Shown one piece after another: positions 21,301 to 31,583 of a DNA stretch of 61,960 bases. This DNA is from Micractinium sp. NFX-FRZ (Eukaryota; Chlorophyta; Trebouxiophyceae; Chlorellales; Chlorellaceae). The translations under genes and the position numbers were made by a program. The DNA lies in NCBI GenBank assembly GCA_029339195.1, contig JAPTJF010000385.1:1-61960 (forward strand). The letters are read 5' to 3'. Under the pieces are notes generated by a model that worked only from the letters and a program-made list of their open reading frames with translations, had not been told where the DNA came from and did no database searches. Numbering within the stretch: the stretch's first letter is position 1; every line of letters begins with the position of its first letter.

Positions 21301-23261
21301 TGGCGGCGCCTGGGGAGGGGGAAGATGTGGGGAAGCTGAAAGAGGGTAGGTGTGCGGGGGGCGGGGGCACATGGGGCCCTGGGTTGCTCGAGGGGCCCTG
21401 GCACACAGAGTTGGGCACAACACGGGGCGCCTGGAGTTCAGTTGGGGTAGCAGGCGGGGTGCCCTGCGTGTGATGGTGGCCAGGCTTCTGTTTTGGGCCC
21501 AGCCCCGACCAGTCCCGCCCAGCCTATGCACTGTGCTGCCACAGCATGTCCACAACACCCCTGGCTTAGTGTCCCTGGTCCACACTCGGTTACTCCACCT
21601 GCCCTGCCCGCGCACCTGCCTGCCTGCACACCCTCGCCCTCTGCGCACACTTGCGTGCCTACTTGCCTGCCCTGACTGCAGAGAGCAACAAGGTGGCTGC
21701 CCCGTTTGGGAGGTCTCGTTTGCTGTATACCCCACTCTCATCGGGCCTGCATACCTGTGGCATGCCTGCCTGTGGGTGCAGAGAGCGAGGATGTGTCGGC
21801 GCTGCTGGCGGACCTGCAGGAGAAGGTGCAGGAGCTGCAGGTGCGCCCAAGCATGGGCAGTGCATGCCTACATCCACAATTACACGAGATCTGCATCCCC
21901 GGCAGAATTCGTTGCCACGTATGTGGCAGCTCTGCCTCACCCTCTATGTTAGCAGGAGCTGACCAAACAGGCGTGCCCGCCTGTGCCCTGTGCAGGATCT
22001 TATTGCCCAGAACACCGACACCAAGAACATGCTCAAGGCGCGGGGGGGGGCAGGGGGAGGCTGGCTGGGTGGCAGGGTGTGGCGTGTGTGGGCAGGCGTG
22101 CAGTAGCGCATTGCAGGAGCAGCCGGTCACGGGTCTTTGTTGAGTGCATGTTGCATTGCCGCCGTGAGATTTAAGAGCCGCTGGAGCATGCCCCCGTCTA
22201 GTGCGATTGCCAACCTTGCCCGGGCTGCCCCCCAAACAAACCCACCCTCATGCCTGCCCCCTGCAGGGCGCTTTTGCACAGCTGGCTGCTGCTGGCGGCG
22301 GCGGCGCACAGCCGCCTGCTGCCGCTGCCGCTGCCGGCGGCGCTGGGGGCAGCGGCAGCGCGGCAGCAGAGGCAGGCGGTGCGGCGGCTGAGGCGGCGGC
22401 AGCCCCTGTGCAGGATCTGGGCGTGGTGGGGCGGGGCACCAAGCGCATCAAGCTGCAGCCCGTGCAGGTGCGGCGCAACCGTAGCATCTGCTGTGCTGTG
22501 CGGCATTGCTGCTGTGCAAGACCTGCCTAGCTTGGCTGCAGCACCGGTCAACCACACACCCCGCAGCTGGCTGGTAGCTCTTGACCCAGCCAGGCACGCC
22601 CGTCTTTGCTCGCCTCCCCGCCATGCACACCAGCTGCCCACACCAAGCTTGGACCCCTCATTGTCCCCGCTGCCGTACAATCCTGCAGACCAACGTGCCC
22701 GCGCCCGCCCCCGGCACCGCGGCTGGCGCTGGCGAGCCAGCTGCCAAGAAGAAGCGGAGCCTGGAGGACTTGATGGGCGGCGGCGGTGAGCTGTTCTTCT
22801 TGCTTACTGGCAGTGTCAAGATGGGTGTGTTGTGAGGGAGGTTTGCCAAGGCGGTCTGTGTGTGGCGCTGAGCGTGTGGTCTGCAGCTGCGCACACGGCA
22901 CACCCTAGGCGGGAGATGGGCCGGTGCAGAGCAGGGCAGCATGGCCAGCCTAGGTGCGGTTCCTTGGGGCGAGGGGTGCCAAGCGGGGGCAACATGTGCA
23001 GAGGGCCATGTCTGGTCCTCGGCTTATGCCCCCCCTGCTGGTTGCCACCTCCGCTTCACCCCAGCAGGCAGCGAGGGTGGCGAGACAACCATTGGTTTTG
23101 GAGGCGAGACGACCATCGGTTTCGGCAGCAGCGCGCCCACCGCAGCGGCCCCCGCCGTGCCTGCAGCGGCGCCCGCTCCGGCGGCGCCTCCAGCGGTGCC
23201 TGCCTTCCTGCAGGCTGCCAGCGTGGCGGCTGTGTATGGGGGCACCCCTGAGCAGAAGTGA
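18318..23261 (+). CDS. NASP: NASP-type histone chaperone, SHNi-TPR protein (467 aa)
   Basis: NASP/Sim3/Hif1 proteins bind histone H3 and H3-H4 through TPR repeats in the nucleus. Thirteen exons: 18318-18422, 18602-18671, 19103-19252, 19468-19554, 19880-19987, 20277-20380, 20769-20861, 21252-21345, 21782-21840, 21996-22037, 22267-22467, 22689-22785, 23068-23261. The start AAAAATGGCC at 18318 begins MADEAGPSG. Family hallmarks: DLEQAVQLFAEVL, then the diagnostic LAPECASAYYRYGAALLYQA, an acidic Glu-rich loop interrupting the TPRs (about 80-135), then LQLAWENLDTAKII, DVAMESDDFATALTEL and IAEVQYKRCCALQF. A coiled part, TKRIKLQ, a KKKR basic cluster (probable nuclear signal) and an Ala/Pro tail with a doubled GGETTIGF follow. 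Intron 10 uses a GC donor. Many introns carry decayed exon-edge copies. Confidence 0.92.
19000..19150 (+). repeat. Duplicated 5' edge of NASP exon 3
   Basis: GCTGGCCCCGGAGTGCGCGC at about 19000 is a decayed copy of GCTGGCCCCGGAGTGTGCCT at about 19105, the start of exon 3. The similarity runs on for about 45 bp (CCGCCTAC...CGCT). Offset about 105 bp. Confidence 0.85.
19724..19935 (+). repeat. Duplicated 5' edge of NASP exon 5
   Basis: GGCGGCAGCGACCGGCAGCT at about 19727 matches GGCGGCAGCGACCTGCAGCT at about 19891 (exon 5); GGCGTGTGAGAGC against GGCGTGGGAGAAC continues it. Offset 164 bp. Confidence 0.85.
20348..20597 (+). repeat. Triplicated 3' edge of NASP exon 6 with donor
   Basis: CTGGGGCACCTCCAGAAGTT followed by TGTGGGGGTGAGT (true exon end and donor) recurs at about 20459 as CTGGGGCACCTCCAGAAAGT followed by CTGTGGGGGCGAGT, and more weakly at about 20561 (CTGAAGCGCCTCTCAAGTGT). 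Offsets are about 111 and 102 bp. Confidence 0.88.
21160..21290 (+). repeat. Duplicated 5' edge of NASP exon 8
   Basis: TGTGCCTGCCTGTCCAAGAT near 21170 is a decayed copy of TGCGACTGCCTGTCAAAGCG near 21258; in protein terms ACLSK against DCLSK. Offset about 90 bp. Confidence 0.65.
21677..21810 (+). repeat. Duplicated 5' edge of NASP exon 9
   Basis: CTGCAGAGAGCAACAAGGTG at about 21677 resembles GTGCAGAGAGCGAGGATGTG at about 21777, the acceptor and start of exon 9. Offset about 101 bp; the match is short. Confidence 0.5.
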
Positions 23262-23393
23262 AAGGCCCAAGAAGTGGGGACGACTCTCCTGGGCGCTCCC
23301 GGCGGCCGCAGGACCTCGCCGCCTTGCCTTGCCACGCCTGCACCTCCCCTGCCTGCCACCTATGCCTGTGAGCTCTTCCCATCGCTGCTGTGT

Positions 23394-23398
23394 TGTAA
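23394..23398 (+). promoter_or_regulatory. TGTAA polyadenylation signal of NASP
   Basis: TGTAA 133 nt after the NASP stop, the usual green-algal signal, lying between the convergent NASP and methyltransferase genes. Confidence 0.7.
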
Positions 23399-23509
23399 CA
23401 TATTGGGGAGTGCTCGGGAGGTGGGGCACAGGATGCAGGAAGAGGGATGGCTGTGGCAGCGCGGAATGCCCACCATGCGCGCTGTGCGCAGCGCGGCGCC
23501 ACGTCACTC

Positions 23510-25983
23510 CTAGCTGAACCCGCCGCCCGCCTGCTGCTGCTGCTGCCGCTGCTGCTTCTTGTTGCGCTTCATGACCTGCTCAAATGCAACAACATCCACC
23601 GATGCCCCGGGCGCCCCTCCCCGCCCCCCTGCCGCTGTGAGCGGCTTGATTGCCACGCCCACAGCGTGGGGATCCGTCCCCTCCAGCGCCTCATCCCACT
23701 GAACAAAGTCCCAGCCGCCGTATTGCTGCACGGCCTCCACCACCGCCGCGTCTGCAGCGGGGGTGAGGGCAGTAGGGGTGAGGCGGGAGGGCGGACACAG
23801 GATTGGCAGGCAGGCTTGGCAGGCAGGCAGGGAGTCTCGGGCAGGCCTACTACAACGGAATGCCACACCCAAAGTGTGCCAGGCAGGGAGGCGTGCGGAA
23901 CTGCGGCACATGGTAGCTGCTCACCCACGGCGCTGGCGCTGCCGCCCAGCAGCGGCTGCAGCGCTCCTCCCCTCAGCCTCTGGATGAACACAAAGGTGCC
24001 TCCCGGCTTCAGCACACGCACCACCTGCATTGGTTGGGTCGAGGTTGGTACGCATCAAGGCAGCAGTTGGATAGAAATGTTAGGCTCAGTCAGGTCGTCA
24101 TGCAGGGATGGCAGCCGGGGAGGGCAGCTCAGGGGGGCAGCCAAGAAGCCACAGCTGGCCCCCTGCCACGCGTGTCGGCTTTGCACCTTCCTCAAGTGGC
24201 CGCGCACGCCGCCAGCAGCCCACCAGGCCTTCCCTTTGCATCACCCTACCCCACCCCCATCACCTGCGACAGCAGCTGCTGCGGATCGGCCCACTGCCCC
24301 ATCTGGTTGATCAAGACCACAGAGTCGACCGTGCTGCCAGCCTGGGAGGACAGGATTTTCTGCAGGGCAGGGGTGGTAGGCAGCAGGGCAGGCGGTGAGG
24401 CAGGAGAGAAGGCTGGGCGGGAGCGTAGGCAGGTGCGCCGGCAACGGCACATGGGCAGCAAGCAGGCATTGATGGGGACCCAAGGTGGATGCAGGCCGCC
24501 AGCACATTTGGGGCCCACAAGGCGGGCCCCTTGCGCAAAACAGCGCCTGCACGCCCCTAACATATGCAGGTCAGCGCTGCCGCTTGGTCACCGCAGCTCT
24601 TGAAGGGAGTAGCAGCAGCCCGTTGCCCCAGCCAGCCTGCTTGCCTGCACGTCCTGCGTCACCGCCACCACCGGCACCTTGGCCTGCATGCCAACCTGCT
24701 CCCACAGGCCTGCGAGGGCGGCATGGGGAGGGGGCAGGGCGTGACGCGCCGAGGTGAGGGGCCAGCGCCGCGGTGTGGCTTGCAGGGAGGAGAAGGGAGG
24801 CAGGCCCGGATTTCACTTGGCAGGGGAGGTGGCGAGGAGCCCCGGGAAACATGACGCGCGTTAGGGTATGCCGAATCTACTGCTTGTCGAGGGGTGTCCG
24901 CCTGACTTCCACCCACAAACAAAGTGGGCCACTGGCCCCTGCCCGCCTGGCTACCGTAGCCCCCACCCAGCCCGGCGCACCTGGCTTCACGTCGGGTCCG
25001 CCCACCGTCACCTGCACCGTGCCCTCTGGGTAGTAGTAGATGTCGCGGGTGCTCCCTCCCAGCTGCAGACAGGCAGTGCCAGCAGGTGGGGGGGGACCGG
25101 GGGTGGGTTGCGGTGGCAGGGTGCGCGCCGGACTGGTAAGAAAAATGGGGGGAGGCGCCCGGGCGTGTGGAAGGCGCCGTGTGGGATGAGCAGTGGGTAC
25201 CAGGAGTAGCACGGTTCAAGAGCTGCAGACGACACATGCCCACCAGCAGGCAGGCAGGCAGCTGACGCAACAGAGCGGGCGCCCTTGCCTGCAGCACGCG
25301 TGCGCCTCCCAGCTTGATGTGGCGTGCCAGCATGGCGGCCGTCACATACTCAATCTGGCTGTAGCTGCTCAGCCGCAGTGCCGCCAGGCTGCAGCACAGG
25401 GGGCAGGAAGACGGGCAGGCAGGGAGGGGTGCTCTGGGGAGGGCAAGCCAGCCAAGGGGAGCAGGGTGCTGGCAGCGGGGGGCTTGCAGCAGGGGGGCAC
25501 CAGTGCGTGTGCAGGGCACGCCATGGTTTCAGGCATTTCACATATGGTACAATGCGTGGGGACAGAGAACGCATGCACACTGTTGGAAGGGACGGCGGCC
25601 CGCCCAGAGGCGTTACTGTATCAAGTGTACAGGCCAGCAAATGCAAGCCCTGCGCAGGCGGGCACCACCGTGCACTTTGCAAAACAGCATCCCCAGACGC
25701 CCTCTCACCCTGCTGCCGCCAAGCCCAAGCCCACGGCCGGAAGCAGCCAGGGCTGCAGGTCGCCGCCGGCAGCAGCTGCTGCGAGTGCCGCATCGGCAAG
25801 GGTGGCTGCTGGCGGCAGTGCCGCCGCCACGGTTGCCGCCGCTGCCCGGCCCCGCCGCTGCTGCTGCCTCCTGCCGGCCTGCCGGGACGGTGATGCAAAC
25901 TGACACGCTCCCCACCGCCTCTGCAGCTGCTGTGCCGCTGCGCAAGGGCAGGGGGAGCCCTGGACCGAAGTCACCGACGCCAT
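23510..25983 (-). CDS. Class I SAM-dependent methyltransferase-like protein (319 aa)
   Basis: Seven exons: 25709-25983, 25289-25388, 24981-25062, 24645-24709, 24264-24359, 23925-24024, 23510-23751. The start at 25983 (MASVTSVQGS) opens an Ala/Gln/Arg-rich leader of about 90 residues, consistent with a plastid transit peptide. The fold is suggested by YVTAAMLARHIKLGGARVLQ running into LGGSTRDIYYYP (a motif I-like glycine loop), VDSVVLINQMGQW (motif IV-like strand), and VVRVLKPGGTFVFIQ, the post-IV signature of Methyltransf_11-type enzymes. The glycine loop is not a textbook GxGxG, so activity is uncertain; the substrate is unknown. Introns 2 and 4 use GC donors (CAG|GCAAGG, CAG|GCAAGC). The C-terminus is Gln-rich and basic. 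It is convergent with NASP and divergent from ALB3. Confidence 0.8.
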
Positions 25984-26346
25984 CTGCAAACCGGAATGAC
26001 AAACGGCACGTTGTGCGGGAGTGACAATGTATGTCAGGCAGCAGGCAACACATCGTGATTGTAGGCTGCGTTCTCACAGTTCTGGACACCCCTGCCACGT
26101 CATTCGGATGGATGATCGCTCACGGATAAAGCACGACTGCAGAACCCTGCATGCGTGCTGCAGCTTTCTGCGTTCCGCCCACACCTTGATTCCGGGGCTG
26201 CAATCGTCAAAGGCGGGATCCCGCTCCCAATCACTGCGCGCCGCTAGCAGTCCCCCCTGGCCGACCTTCGCTGGTGTCCATAGCTCAGTTGCAGTCCATA
26301 CCGACAGCTGCAGCTGTTTTGAGCCCAACCGGGACGCCCAGCGACC
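25984..26346. promoter_or_regulatory. Shared divergent promoter region, methyltransferase-like gene and ALB3
   Basis: 363 bp between two start codons facing away from each other. Both products look plastid-targeted, so joint control is plausible but is inference. No named motif was recognised. Confidence 0.6.
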
Positions 26347-29300
26347 ATGCAGGCACTCAGCTTGGCGACGGAGGCCTGCTGCAGCGGGCGCCGTGTGGAG
26401 GCAACTTCCCACGCCCAGCGGCATGGGCGCAGCAGCTTGAGGCTTCCCGCCCGCAGCGCGGGCCGGGCTGGCAGGTGAGGGCGGCGGCAGCAGGCCCTAC
26501 CAGGCAGCGGTGCACGGTGTCGCTCCAGTTTCTCTGTGCCTGTGCCTTCCGTCCCTGCCTGATTCAACTCTGCTGCCGCCTCTTCCCCTACTGCAGGCGC
26601 CAGCTGCGCACAGCGGCGCTGCTGGGCGGCGAGCTGGACCTCACTAGTGCAGCCGCCGGCCTGGCGAGCCTGCAGGACGCCGCCCTGCACCTGCACACAT
26701 TGGCGGGCGCCTCCTCCTCTGCTGCCACAGCAGCCTCGTCAGCCCTCCCAGCCCCGGCAGTCGGCCCCCTGAGCTTTGCGCTGGAGCATGAGCAGCTGAC
26801 GCAGCTGCTGACGCTGGCTGACGTGGCGGCGCAGCGCGTGGCTGACCTGGCAGAGGCGGCCGCAGCGGCTGTCGCCGACGGCGGCGCCGCTGCTGGGGAT
26901 GCGGCAAAGAAGGACAACGGCTGGCTGCAGCCGCTGGTGACTGCCCTGGAGACGGTGCTGACATTCATCGAGGTGCGCCCCTGGCCTGCACTGCAACCAA
27001 GCCCGCCAGCGGCCCGGTTCTTGGGTGACAGAGGGGGCGCTGGCTGGTGGGCAGGGGCGGGGGGGCACTGGCCTGCTGGTGTGGGCTGGGGTGCGGCACT
27101 GGCCTGCTGGTGTGGGTTGGGGTGGAGGGCGTGAATGGGTGCCTGCGCACATGCTGTTGCTAAAATAGGCGTCGGCGCTAGTCCAGCTGGGCGTTCCGTA
27201 GGATGGCGATCTTGGGGCAGCCCCCCCACTGGGCACTCCTGCTGCCGCGCCACTGTGAGCGCTGCGCCCCCGCTGTCCACGCTGCCCCCTGCCGCAGGAC
27301 GGCCTCAAGAAGCTGAACGTGCCCTACTCCTACGGCTGGTCCATCGTGGCCCTCACCTTCTGCATCAAGCTCGTCACCTTCCCGCTCACCAAGAAGCAGG
27401 TAAGGCAGGGTGTGTAGGCAGGCATGGCGGTGAGGGCAGGGTTGGTGAATGCTTCTGGGTAGAGGGAGGCAAGGCGAATGTTCCTGGACAGAGCTGGCAC
27501 AGCGGCAGTACGTGTGGTGGGGGCGGAGCTGCGCCAGCATCAAGCCGCGTTTCATGATCCATGAGCGGACACTCGCCTCACGGCCAACCGCCGCGCCCCG
27601 CTGCCTGCACATCCTGGCCTCCCTGCAATCCCCGGAGCTCTGATGCACACAGACTTCCATGTGTGCGGTGTTTGAAGCTGCAGGTTTGCCGGGATCCCAT
27701 CTCTCATCCGACCCCTCCTGCCTGCACCACCTCCCCCGCCCCCCTGGGCCCGCCCCCCTCTCTGCAGGTGGAGAGCGCGCTGAACGTGCAGCGCCTGAAG
27801 CCCCAGATCGACATCATCAAGGCTCAGTATGGGGAGGACAAGGACGCCATCAGCCGGGAGACCAACGCGCTGTACCAAAAGGCGGGGGTGGACCCGCTGG
27901 CGGGTGCGTGCCGGGCTGCATGAGGGTTGGGGTGCGGTGCCCGCAGCATTGGCTGGCCTGGCAAGCTGCTGGGGTGCCTGTGGCGTCTTGTCACACACCC
28001 ACTCCTTCACTTCCTGCTGCAGGCCGCCGTGCCACCCTGGCTGCCATCCCCACAATCACTCTTTTCCCCAGTCCTCCCCACCCCCAACCCACTTTTTTGC
28101 CACCCCCTGTCCCCGCAGGCTGCCTGCCCTCCCTGGCCAGCATCCCCCCCCCCACACACACACACTCCCTTCCCCCTCAGCCCCAACCCACTTGGTGTGC
28201 CCCCCCCACTCCCCGCAGGCTGCCTGCCCTCCCTGGCCACCATCCCCATCTTCATCGGCCTCTTCCGCTCCCTCTCCGACTTCTCCAGCCGGGAGGAGGC
28301 GGGGTCGGCGGCTTTCTACTGGATCCCCTCACTGGCGGGGCCCACCTCGGTGGCGGCGCAGAAGGCGGGTGAGTGGCCGGCCTGTGGGAGTGTCGAGGGC
28401 CAGCGAGTGGGAGAGTGGCCGGCCTGCATGTGGCGACAAGCAGGCGGGCGAGTGGCCGGCCTGTGCGTGTGGGCAACCAGGTGGGTTCACCCGAACAAGC
28501 TTGCGGCGCCCGATCGGAGCCAGGGCTATCAGGGGGCGGCGCCCGCCTCGATGGCGGCACAGCAGGCGGTTGAGCGTGAGGCCGAGGGGGCAGGGTGCGT
28601 TGTGGGGAATGACGCAGGCAAAATGTGAGTGCGCTGTGCACAGAGGCCAAGCTTGGTGGCCGGCCTATGTGCAGGGCCAGTGGGCCGGTGGGTGGGTGCA
28701 AGCATGCTTTGGTCTGTGTGTGGTTTCACCCGGACGCCTGCCCCGCGTGACCATGGGGCCTCCATCCCTCCCCTCCCCTCCCCCCCCACCTGCTCCCTCC
28801 CAGGCGCGGGCACCGCCTGGCTCTTCCCCCTGGTCGACGGCGCGCCCCCCATTGGGTGGGACATGGCCTCCCGCTACCTCGCCCTGCCCATCGCGCTCAT
28901 TATCGCCCAGGTGTGTTTGTGTGGGCCTGGTCGGGTGCCTGCATCCTGTGACTGCTTGTGGACAGCTGGCAGCTGCAGCTGCTATTTTTGCCCTGCCATG
29001 GCGTGCCTGTCCCAGCGGTCAGCAAGGGGAGCGAGTGTTGAGGCGCTTCGTGGTGCAGACCAGCCAACCAAAAAATCTGCAGGAGGGAGGCGGCCACACG
29101 TGTTGTGTCTTCCATCTTGGCCCCAGCCGCATGTGCTGCCACCACACTCTTGCCCTCGCACCCCGCCCTGCCCTGTCACTGCCTGTATCACGGGGCTGCC
29201 CAGTGCCAGCACCTGGACCGGTGTTGTTGCAAGCAGCCTTGCTGCACCTCACCACGCCCTGCACTCCCCCGCTGCACCTCACACCCCTCAGCTCACCCCC

Positions 29301-30548
29301 GTGCTGCCCTTCTTGCCCCTCCCGCCTTGTCCCCTCCCTTCTGCCCTGCAGTACATCAGCAACGCGATTGTACAGCCCCCCCAGACGGACGACAGCGACG
29401 CCGCCAAGTTCTCGCAGAACCTGGTCAAGTGAGCGGCGTGGGGAGCGGGGGTACATGGTGTGCAGAGGGTCAGCGCAACAGGGCATCATGTCGCAAGGAC
29501 TGGCCGGGTGCTTGCGCAGCGGGTTGGGTTGAGATGGGGGGCGGTGACAAATGGCGCCGGGTTCCGGGTGGGGCTTGGAGCAGGGCCGGCGCAGTAGGGG
29601 GATGCTACCCTCGCCTGGGCACTCATCCCTCCATGCCTGCCTGACGCCCAATGCGCCCTATCACCCCCTGCCCCCGCAGGGTGCTGCCCCTCATGATTGG
29701 CTGGTTTGCCCTCAACGTCCCCTCCGGCCTCTCCCTCTACTACTTTGCCAACACCGTGTTCACGGCGGGCGCGCAGATCTACCTGAAGAAGCTGGGGGGT
29801 GAGCCGGCAGCTGCCCTGCGCTTGGCAGCGACACTGTTCCATTCGTGGTTGGGCGGGGGGTGGCAAGGCAGCGCGACATGCCGCACTCCTGGCCGCCCAC
29901 CAAGGCAATGCTGTGGAAGTGAACAAGGGAACGGCGGGTGTGGGAGGCTGGAGAGCTGGGGCCCCTGAGGAGCTCCATTCATGTGGGCGGTTTCCCCTGT
30001 TTCAGTGGCCTGCTGTGGGTGGAAACAGTCGAAGCTGCACATCTCTCATGTTGTTGTACGGCCCGTGCGCCACTGGGGTTGGGGGGAGCCTGGCACTCGG
30101 ACACATCTGCCTCCTGGAGCGCATTGAGCTGAGGGCCTTGTTACCACCTTATTACCACCTCTTATGATCCTTAAGTCATACTGACCCACCTCCTTCACAA
30201 TCCCTTGATGCAGGCGCCGACCTGGCTGAGTACGACCTGGGGCCCATTGAGCTGGGCAAGGCGCGGCGCAGCGGGTCGGTGGCAGGGAGCGTGGACGGAG
30301 GAGAGGAGGGCAGTGCAGCGGCGTCTGCTGCCGCTGCCGGAGCCGTGGCTCTAGCGCAGGAGCAGCAGCAGCAGGACGGTGCCGCCAGCAGCAATGGTGC
30401 GGGGCTGGCCAGCGCCAGCGCCAGCGTGGCAGCGCCGGAAGCTGCTGGGGAGGCGGTGCTGGCTGCGGTGGCTGCGGCGCCTGCGGCCCTGCAGGTCAAC
30501 CGGCGCTGCAAGCGGCGGCGGCGCGAGCTGCTCGAGGCTGCGGCCTGA
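26347..30548 (+). CDS. ALB3: ALB3-type thylakoid membrane insertase, YidC/Oxa1/Alb3 family (509 aa)
   Basis: Alb3 inserts light-harvesting and other proteins into the thylakoid membrane with cpSRP. Nine exons: 26347-26474, 26597-26972, 27298-27399, 27768-27903, 28219-28368, 28804-28910, 29352-29428, 29680-29798, 30214-30548. The start at 26347 begins a transit peptide (MQALSLATEACCSG). The insertase core spans about 169-398: VPYSYGWSIVALTF, FPLTKKQVESALNVQ, LYQKAGVDPLAGCLPSLATI, FYWIPSLAGPTSVAA, WLFPLVDGAPPIGW and VPSGLSLYYFANT are family signatures. The stroma-facing tail (399-509) is unusually long, rich in Ala/Gln and ends with a basic cluster (KRRRRELL), which may stand in for the cpSRP43-binding motifs of plant Alb3 (inference). 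Exon 5 is bordered by duplicated edges on both sides. It is divergent from the methyltransferase-like gene. Confidence 0.95.
27058..27124 (+). repeat. 31-bp tandem duplication in ALB3 intron 2
   Basis: GGCACTGGCCTGCTGGTGTG occurs twice in direct succession (about 27064 and 27095), each followed by GG(C/T)TGGGGTG. It is intronic and does not match a nearby exon edge. Confidence 0.85.
28083..28250 (+). repeat. Duplicated 5' edge of ALB3 exon 5 with acceptor
   Basis: CCCCGCAGGCTGCCTGCCCT followed by CCCTGGCCAGCATCCCC at 28111 is a near-perfect copy of the real acceptor and exon start at 28211. The preceding CCCAACCCACTT is shared too. Offset exactly about 100 bp. The upstream copy keeps a usable acceptor but soon runs into a C tract. 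Confidence 0.9.
28330..28575 (+). repeat. Duplicated 3' edge of ALB3 exon 5 and donor satellites
   Basis: The exon end CTCGGTGGCGGCGCAGAAGG followed by CGGGTGAGTG is echoed at about 28546 by CTCGATGGCGGCACAGCAGG followed by CGGTTGAG. The donor itself, GTGAGTGGCCGGCCTG, also recurs at about 28410 and 28449 as GAGAGTGGCCGGCCTG and GCGAGTGGCCGGCCTG. Confidence 0.8.
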
Positions 30549-31435
30549 CAGCTTGTGGGCTGCTGAAGGATTGTCCACGCCTGGTGTGAGCCGCCGGCTC
30601 AGGTCCCTCGATTGCCCCTTACTGTGGATGTGTACATGTCCAAGGATCATTATATAACATGTAGACACTGATAAAAGCGATTGGGATATGAAGGATCGGC
30701 CGGCGGGGAGCATACAATGCAGGGGCGGGAAAGAACAGAAGGGGCCAGCCTGCAGTGCATGTGCACTGGCGCTAGCGTTTAGCATGGGTGGGGTGAGAGC
30801 AGAGAATGCTGCAGTAGCATGGCAGCGGCTTGGGTTACTAATCTACTAGGGACGGGGGCCTGGGCATGCGCAGGCCTGCCAGCGAAAGGCTGCCGCTACA
30901 GCAGAGTCTGTGCGCTGGTGGGGCAAGCGCCGCCAGCTGACGGCAGGGGCTTGCTTGCCCTCGGTGCCTGCTTCAATAGCGCTGCTGCTGCAGTTTGCCA
31001 GTGCTTGACGTTCGCCAGTGCTTGCACGCATGCATACCTACTGCAGCTGCCCAGATGGCCCTGCTGCACCACAGGCGGTGCTCTTGAATTGAACATGGAC
31101 TAAATGCATGGCACTATTCTGCTTGATTGGCTGCAGGTGGTGCTAGGTGGCATCCAGTCCCGCTTGAAACATGACCCCCGGCTGCGGCCCAGTGCGGTGC
31201 AGGTGTGGCAGCGGCTGCGTGTCACGAGCTGACCCGTCGCTCTTCATAAGAGTTTCCGTACTCGGAGTGAGGGCATCATCCTGCGCGACGTCACGACCCC
31301 TCAAGCCCTTTCCTCTCAGAACATTTCGTCCGTTATACATGTGTTCCTAGTTACTGCAGTATCAGGCTGCTGTGACTGGTGCTGCTGCTGGTGCTGATGC
31401 GGCTGCGCTGGTGCTCCCGCGCACGTCGTCTGTTG

Positions 31436-31469
<34 letters not shown>

Positions 31470-31583
31470 ACAACAGCCTGTCCGGGAGGACGCGCACCGG
31501 CGGTGATGCTTTCATAGCCACAGATGCGCCGCCATGCGGTGCACTGCTGGCAGCCAGCATGCGTGCCTCAGCTGTGCCCCGCC
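30549..31583. other. Convergent intergenic region, ALB3 and deacetylase 3' ends
   Basis: Holds both 3' UTRs. A CTG tract lies at about 31437-31470. I found no TGTAA near either stop, and no further gene. Confidence 0.5.
31437..31470. repeat. CTG/CAG trinucleotide tract
   Basis: About eleven CTG units in a row on the plus strand, 115-145 bp beyond the deacetylase stop codon, so probably in its 3' UTR (as CAG in the transcript). A looser CTG-rich stretch precedes it from 31378. Confidence 0.85.
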
